This document shows positions 59,338-64,000 of a DNA stretch of 64,000 nucleotides, in pieces. Where the stretch lies: positions 2,463,001 through 2,527,000 of the forward strand of contig NZ_CP096889.1 in assembly GCF_004124315.2 (NCBI RefSeq), written 5' to 3'. The notes below the pieces were generated by a model that searched no databases, had not been told where the DNA came from, and saw only the letters and a program-made list of their open reading frames with translations. A program made the position numbers and the translations under genes. The stretch's first letter is position 1, and every line of letters starts with the position of its first letter. Origin of the DNA: Bacillus cabrialesii. Lineage in GTDB: Bacteria; Bacillota; Bacilli; Bacillales; Bacillaceae.

Positions 59338-59976
59338 TTATAGGATTTCATTTTCAGATAAACTGACAAGTATTTTTGTCATATTCGTTTTTGTCACTCT
59401 GCCGATTACTTCAAAGCCTTTATCGGTATCTTTGATGACAGGCAGTGCATCAATTTGTTTTTCTATCAAGTGCTTTGCAATGTCCATCACATAATCCTCG
59501 CGTCTGCACACCGTAATGTTCGGCATCCTTGTCATGATGATGTGAACAGGGACTGATGTAAGCTCCTGCTGGCCAATGCTCGCTCTGAGCAAGTCTTTTC
59601 GTGATAGCACCCCGACTAAAACAGCATCTCGGTCCACCACAAACAGAGTACCTACATCTTCTAAAAACATGGTGCAAATCGCATCATACACAGAAACGTT
59701 TTCGTGAATAACAACGGGGATAGATTGAAAGTCTTTCACCTGAAGCTTTTTGAGTTTATCTGCCAAAAGCTGGGTTCCGGTTTTCCCAGTGTAGAAATAA
59801 CCGACTCTCGGGCGCGCCTCGAGGAATCCTGACATGGTGAGTATGGCTAAATCCGGACGCAACGTTGCCCTGGTTAGGTTCAGCTTTTCTGCAATATGCT
59901 CCCCAGTAATCGGCCCGTTTTCTTTTACAATCTGCAAAATATGTTCTTGCCGTTTATTTAGTTCGATCGTACTCAC
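59338..59976 (-). CDS. ccpN: CcpN, repressor of gluconeogenic genes
   Basis: CcpN (212 residues from GTG 59976) has an N-terminal winged helix (ITGEHIAEKLNLTRATLRPDL at about residues 24-44, split here: ITGEHIAEKLNL then TRATLRPDL) and two CBS domains (about 80-200) that bind ADP/ATP-type ligands. It represses gapB and pckA on glycolytic carbon. It probably forms a unit with yqfL and follows glyS by 130 bp. Confidence 0.93.
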   Translation of the reverse strand: MSTIELNKRQEHILQIVKENGPITGEHIAEKLNLTRATLRPDLAILTMSGFLEARPRVGYFYTGKTGTQLLADKLKKLQVKDFQSIPVVIHENVSVYDAICTMFLEDVGTLFVVDRDAVLVGVLSRKDLLRASIGQQELTSVPVHIIMTRMPNITVCRREDYVMDIAKHLIEKQIDALPVIKDTDKGFEVIGRVTKTNMTKILVSLSENEIL

Positions 59977-60109
59977 CACCTTTTCACTTCATATCTATGT
60001 AAAGAAATAATAATCCATATTATATCGTAAATATCTTGCAATCAAACAAAAAAACTTATAAATGGGGAAAAGACGATTACCGATCACACAGCAACCGCCT
60101 TTTCTCTCT

Positions 60110-62149
60110 TTATTTTACAATAAGGGCATTCATATTCGCAAAGGACTTGATCTCATCCGCCAAGCTTACCATTTGCGCCAAACGGTTTGCCTTTAAAATC
60201 TCATTATCTGCTATAACCATTGTGTGATCGAAGTAAGCATCGATCGGTTCTTTCAAGGCTGCAAGTGAAGAAAGCGCCGCCTCGTAATCTTTATTGCTGA
60301 AGTTGTCCTGCAGATTTTCCTTCGCTGTCTGGTAGGCATCAAACAGTTTTGCTTCGTATTCATTTTCAAACAGATCAGGCTGAATGTCTCCGCGGACCCC
60401 TTTTTTGCTGATAGAGATCACTCGGCCTAAAGCTTCCGCTGTTTCCTTAAAGCCCGGCGCACCAAGCTTTTGTTCCAGCACTTGTGCTTTATGCAGCGCT
60501 GAATATGGCTCAAGCTCAGAGCTTTCCAGCACGGCGTCAATGACATCATGTCTGATCTGTTCAGCATTCAAGACATATTTCAGGCGCTGGGTAAAGAAAT
60601 CAAGCAGTTCATTTTCTTTTTCTGTTTGTACGAAAGTAAGCAGCTCTTCAAACGAAATTCCCCAGTTGCGGTCAAGAAGAATCGCAACAATACCGCTCGC
60701 TTGGCGGCGCAGCCCGTAAGGATCCTGAGAACCGGTCGGAATAACGCCGATAGAGAAGAATGAAGCGATGGTGTCAAGCTTATCCGCCATTGCTACAACA
60801 GCTCCGGTGAAAGTAGAAGGCGTTTCGCCGCCTGCTGATCTCGGCATATAGTGTTCGTTGACTGCCGCAGCCACAGCTTCATCTTCGCCAAGCATTCTCG
60901 CATACTTTTCACCCATAATTCCTTGGAGCTCAGGGAATTCGTATATCATATGCGTGACAAGGTCGAATTTAGAAATTTCAGCGGCTCGCTTCACATGTTT
61001 TAACGTATCTTCATCAGCCTGAAGACGAACGGCAAGCTTCTCTGCGATTGAAGTGACTCTTCTAACCTTATCGGCAAGAGAACCAAGCTCTTCATGGAAA
61101 ACAATGTTTTCAAGCTTCTTCACGTTTGCATCAATGTTTAGTTTCTGATCTTCCTTGTAGAAGAATGAAGCATCAGATAAACGCGCGCGCAGCACTTTTT
61201 CATTGCCTCGTGCCACATTTTCGATCGCGTGGCTGTTGCCGTTTCGGACTGTAATAAAGTGTGGCAGCAAATCACCGTTCTTGTCTTTGACAGGGAAGTA
61301 GCGCTGATGCTCTTTCATTGTCGTGACAAGCACTTCCTCAGGAATTGACAGAAACTCAGATTCAAATGATCCGTAAAGAGCTGTCGGGTATTCTACTAAG
61401 TGATTTACTTCATCAAGAAGGTCTTCATCCACCGGAATGCTCCAATTGTTTTCTGCAGCCATTGCTTCCAGCTGAGATTGAATCATTTGTTTCCGGGCGT
61501 TTGGATCAGCAATAACATGCTGTTCTTTCAGCTGCTCTTCATAAGCTGAAGGTGATTCAATTGACACTTCATGTCCAAGGAAACGGTGTCCCTGTGTTGT
61601 CCGTCCAGACTCCACGTTTGTGATCGAAAATGGAATGACATCCTGTCCAAATAAAGCGACAATCCATTTGATCGGCCGGATATAACGCAAATCTTCATTT
61701 CCCCAGCGCATGTTTTTCGGGAAATGCAAGCTCGTAACTAAGCTGCCCAGTTCCGGCAGAAGCGACTTCGTTTCTTGGCCGGCTTGGAATTTTTGAACGA
61801 ATACATACTCTGTGCCTTTTACTTCTTTGATGTACAGGTCTTTTACGTCTGCGCCTTGGCCTTTTGAAAAGCCGATTGCCGCTTTTGTCCAGTTGCCATC
61901 TGCATCAAGGGCAATTTTTTTCGCAGGCCCTTTTGCTTCTTCTTTTATATCATCCTGCTTATCTGCTACATCTTTCACGAAAACAGCAAGACGTCTCGGT
62001 GTATTGAAGAGCTTTACTTCACCGTGAGTGATATTTTTTTCTTTAAGCCAGCCTGTCAGCTTCTCGCCAAGCTGAACCATGCTTTCATTCAAAAAGCGCG
62101 CCGGCATTTCCTCTAATCCGATCTCTAAAAGTAAATCCTGTTTACTCAT
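60110..62149 (-). CDS. glyS: Glycyl-tRNA synthetase beta subunit
   Basis: GlyS (679 residues) is the beta subunit of the alpha2beta2 glycyl-tRNA synthetase. The N-terminal LLLEIGLEEMPARFLN and RFLGHEVSIESP are family motifs, and a C-terminal DALR-type anticodon region lies at about 590-675. It overlaps glyQ by 8 bp, so the two subunits are made together under the T-box. Confidence 0.96.
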   Translation of the reverse strand: MSKQDLLLEIGLEEMPARFLNESMVQLGEKLTGWLKEKNITHGEVKLFNTPRRLAVFVKDVADKQDDIKEEAKGPAKKIALDADGNWTKAAIGFSKGQGADVKDLYIKEVKGTEYVFVQKFQAGQETKSLLPELGSLVTSLHFPKNMRWGNEDLRYIRPIKWIVALFGQDVIPFSITNVESGRTTQGHRFLGHEVSIESPSAYEEQLKEQHVIADPNARKQMIQSQLEAMAAENNWSIPVDEDLLDEVNHLVEYPTALYGSFESEFLSIPEEVLVTTMKEHQRYFPVKDKNGDLLPHFITVRNGNSHAIENVARGNEKVLRARLSDASFFYKEDQKLNIDANVKKLENIVFHEELGSLADKVRRVTSIAEKLAVRLQADEDTLKHVKRAAEISKFDLVTHMIYEFPELQGIMGEKYARMLGEDEAVAAAVNEHYMPRSAGGETPSTFTGAVVAMADKLDTIASFFSIGVIPTGSQDPYGLRRQASGIVAILLDRNWGISFEELLTFVQTEKENELLDFFTQRLKYVLNAEQIRHDVIDAVLESSELEPYSALHKAQVLEQKLGAPGFKETAEALGRVISISKKGVRGDIQPDLFENEYEAKLFDAYQTAKENLQDNFSNKDYEAALSSLAALKEPIDAYFDHTMVIADNEILKANRLAQMVSLADEIKSFANMNALIVK

Positions 62150-63029
62150 GAGAAGAACCCTCCCCTTTAAGCATTGGGAACCCTAGTTTTTCTCGTTCCT
62201 CATAATAGGTTTTTGCTACTTTTCTCGCTAAATTCCGCACTCTTGCGATATATCCTGTACGCTCAGTAACAGAGATCGCACCTTTGGCGTCAAGCAGGTT
62301 AAAGGTGTGCGAGCATTTCAGCACATAGTCATATGCTGGATGAACAAGTCCGTTGTCCATTTGCTTGATCGCTTCTTTTTCATACGTGGTGAACAATTGG
62401 AACAGCATATCGACATCTGACGTTTCAAACGTATAAACAGAATGCTCGTATTCCGCCATCATGAATAAGTCTTTTACTGTAAATCCTGACGTCCATTCCA
62501 AGTCGAAAACATTCTCTTTATCCTGGATATAAGACGCAAGACGCTCAATTCCGTACGTAATTTCTACTGAAACCGGTTTACATTCAAGTCCTCCGACCTG
62601 CTGAAAATACGTAAATTGAGTAATTTCCATTCCGTCAAGCCATACTTCCCAGCCAAGACCCGCACATCCTAAAGACGGGTTCTCCCAGTTATCTTCAACA
62701 AAGCGGATATCATGCTCAAGCGGATCAATTCCCAGAGCGCGCAAGGAATCTAAATACAGCTCTTGAATGTTATCCGGAGACGGTTTAATAATGACCTGAA
62801 ACTGATGATGCTGATACAGTCTGTTCGGGTTCTCTCCGTATCGTCCATCGGCAGGACGTCTGGAAGGCTCTACGTAAGCCACTTTCCACGGCTCAGGCCC
62901 AATACTGCGCAAAAATGTATACGGGCTCATCGTGCCGGCTCCTTTTTCTACATCGTAAGCCTGCATAAGCACACAGCCCTGACTGGACCAATGCTTTTGC
63001 AAGGTTAGAATCATGTCTTGAATGTTCAT
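62142..63029 (-). CDS. glyQ: Glycyl-tRNA synthetase alpha subunit
   Basis: GlyQ (295 residues) is the catalytic class II alpha subunit. ATG 63029 (MNIQDMILTLQKHWSSQGC) follows GTGGAGGTGCTTGAA; the longer frame runs through the T-box terminator. Motif 2-type EPSRRPADGRYGENPNR and the C-terminal SVTERTGYIARVRNL are present. It is the first gene after the glycine T-box leader. Confidence 0.96.
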   Translation of the reverse strand: MNIQDMILTLQKHWSSQGCVLMQAYDVEKGAGTMSPYTFLRSIGPEPWKVAYVEPSRRPADGRYGENPNRLYQHHQFQVIIKPSPDNIQELYLDSLRALGIDPLEHDIRFVEDNWENPSLGCAGLGWEVWLDGMEITQFTYFQQVGGLECKPVSVEITYGIERLASYIQDKENVFDLEWTSGFTVKDLFMMAEYEHSVYTFETSDVDMLFQLFTTYEKEAIKQMDNGLVHPAYDYVLKCSHTFNLLDAKGAISVTERTGYIARVRNLARKVAKTYYEEREKLGFPMLKGEGSSHE

Positions 63030-63074
63030 TTCAAGCACCTCCACTTTTCTTTCATAAAATGACTGCGGCAGCAA

Positions 63075-63295
63075 CCAAAAAACTCCCGTCTCTATGCTTG
63101 CCAAGCCGCAAACATAGGGACGAGAGTTCTCCCGCGGTTCCACCCTAGTTGCTGAGAACAATATCCCAGCCTCTTTTTTTGAAATTGCTCAAGAATGCCT
63201 TTCGTTGCGTGCTCATCCTTAGCTTACACCGCCCTAAGGTCGCTTTCATGAGGTAAACGCAAGTACTTCTTTCTCTCACTGCAACATATTTTATA
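63075..63295 (-). ncRNA. T-box leader of glyQS (glycine-specific)
   Basis: The minus strand contains the T-box sequence AGGGTGGAACCGCGGG, a terminator stem AACTCTCGTCCCTATG / CATAGAGACGGGAGTT with T6 (about 63080-63127), and upstream a stem I region with the GGC specifier at 63199-63197 (AAAGGCATT). Uncharged tRNA-Gly should pair and favour antitermination. This explains the 298-bp gap between recO and glyQ. Confidence 0.92.
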
Positions 63296-63302
63296 ATAAA
63301 TG

Positions 63303-63331
63303 ATCATATAAAAAGATGGACCAGATGTCAA
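63303..63331 (-). promoter_or_regulatory. SigA promoter of glyQS
   Basis: On the minus strand TTGACA (63331-63326), a 17-bp spacer and TATGAT (63308-63303) form a near-consensus promoter. The -35 box overlaps the recO stop codon (63330-63328). Confidence 0.85.
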
Positions 63332-64000
63332 CTTTTGTTTTCACCCATAAGGTGTTTCATGCTTTCCATTTGATCTAAAAAGCGCTTCGATTTTAAATAT
63401 AACCCTGAATATTCTTCATAATATAAATCAATCACTTGCTTTAATTCAGCTTTTGTTTCCTGTTTTAAAGACACATTGCCCAGCCTCGTCAGATCGAAGT
63501 AATAAAACAGTCTCAACAGCCTTGCCGTTTGGGGTTTAATCGGGACCCTGTAAGGATCTTTTTCAAAACAGCGATGGCAAATAAAGCCGTTATCGCGGAC
63601 AGAGAAATGAAAGGTCCCGTCTTGGCTTTTACAATGCACACAATGATTCAGCTCAGGATATAGCCCCATGACACCGAGCATTTTCATTTGAGCAATGAAT
63701 GTGATGACATCCGGATCTGTTCCTTCATTCAGCTGTTTAAACGATTCTAAAATGAATTCAAACAAATAAGGGTTAGGCTTCTTTTCTTCTGTGCCTTTAT
63801 CGACTAGCTCAGCAATATACGCAGCATATGCTGTTAAAAACAAATCTTCCCTAATGCCTCTCATGCTGAGGATCATTTCACCCTGCTGAAGCGTTCCGAG
63901 ACCCGTTGTTTTTTGCATTAAGAATGAACCATACAAAAAGGGCTGGCTGACTGCTGATAAACGGCTGTTCGGTTTTTTGGCGCCTCTTGCCATAACACCT
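63328..64000 (-). CDS. recO: DNA repair protein RecO, 5' end outside window
   Basis: RecO acts with RecF and RecR in loading RecA and in annealing. The visible part (about 224 codons) lacks the first 30 or so residues of the OB-fold domain but includes the zinc finger CVHCKSQDG...CHRCFEK and a C-terminal helical domain. It would be immediately upstream of glyQ, whose promoter overlaps its stop codon. Confidence 0.95.
   Translation of the reverse strand, partial: GVMARGAKKPNSRLSAVSQPFLYGSFLMQKTTGLGTLQQGEMILSMRGIREDLFLTAYAAYIAELVDKGTEEKKPNPYLFEFILESFKQLNEGTDPDVITFIAQMKMLGVMGLYPELNHCVHCKSQDGTFHFSVRDNGFICHRCFEKDPYRVPIKPQTARLLRLFYYFDLTRLGNVSLKQETKAELKQVIDLYYEEYSGLYLKSKRFLDQMESMKHLMGENKS

Overview
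The window reads as core chromosome of a member of the Bacillus subtilis species complex. The gene order gcv - yqhHG - sinIR - tasA/sipW/tapA - comG - yqh/yqg genes - pst - pbpA - sodA - ispG - zur - nfo - cshB - ispH - trmK - cccA - sigA - dnaG - ccpN - glyQS - recO is the one I know from B. subtilis. The proteins are close to, but visibly different from, those I recall for strain 168, so a sister species or a diverged strain is likely. I recognise families from memory; no search was run.

Layout. 1-3460: glycine cleavage operon (gcvT-gcvPA-gcvPB, minus strand) behind a tandem glycine riboswitch. 3614-6102: SNF2-type helicase YqhH and its partner YqhG. 6288-9090: the biofilm switch sinI-sinR, facing the matrix operon tapA-sipW-tasA, whose promoter region carries a SinR-type palindrome. 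9364-13923: yqzG, then (minus) the comGA-GG competence pseudopilus operon and yqzE. 14137-18531: a block rich in general-stress genes (a CBS-domain gene, CorA-like YqxL, YqhB, the RsbR paralogue YqhA, a tRNA-Gln, mgsR), several with SigB-like promoters. 18765-31309: yqg/yqz genes, including an LtaS-like enzyme, glucokinase, the rhomboid protease GluP, 5-formyl-THF cyclo-ligase, ribosomal protein L33 and a glycosyltransferase. 31340-35748: phosphate transport operon pstS-C-A-BA-BB with four PhoP half-sites. 35888-37173: a complete IS3-family element, the only clear mobile DNA here. 37194-53711: pbpA, yqgE, sodA, yqgCB, yqfZ, ispG, yqfX, yqfW, zur, yqfU, yqfT, nfo, cshB, yqfQ, ispH, yqfO, trmK. 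53902-58246: cccA and the sigA-dnaG-yqxD macromolecular synthesis region. 58500-64000: yqfL, ccpN, glyS-glyQ with a T-box leader, and the 3' part of recO.

How it works together. Much of the window concerns stationary-phase decisions: SinI/SinR control of matrix genes, the DNA-uptake pseudopilus, and SigB/MgsR stress genes. Housekeeping functions are interleaved: C1/glycine metabolism, phosphate uptake, two isoprenoid (MEP) enzymes, replication and transcription initiation, and glycyl-tRNA supply. RNA-level control is prominent (glycine riboswitch, Gly T-box, an intra-operon pst hairpin).

I found no wholly new multi-gene system. The best leads are an IS inserted exactly in the loop of the pbpA terminator, directly upstream of the pst promoter; comGF, whose frame extends upstream to encode a pilin-type N-terminus without any standard start codon; a CBS-domain gene between comGA and yqxL that I do not recall from strain 168, with a SigB-like promoter; and an inverted repeat and terminator-like hairpin around the ispH promoter.
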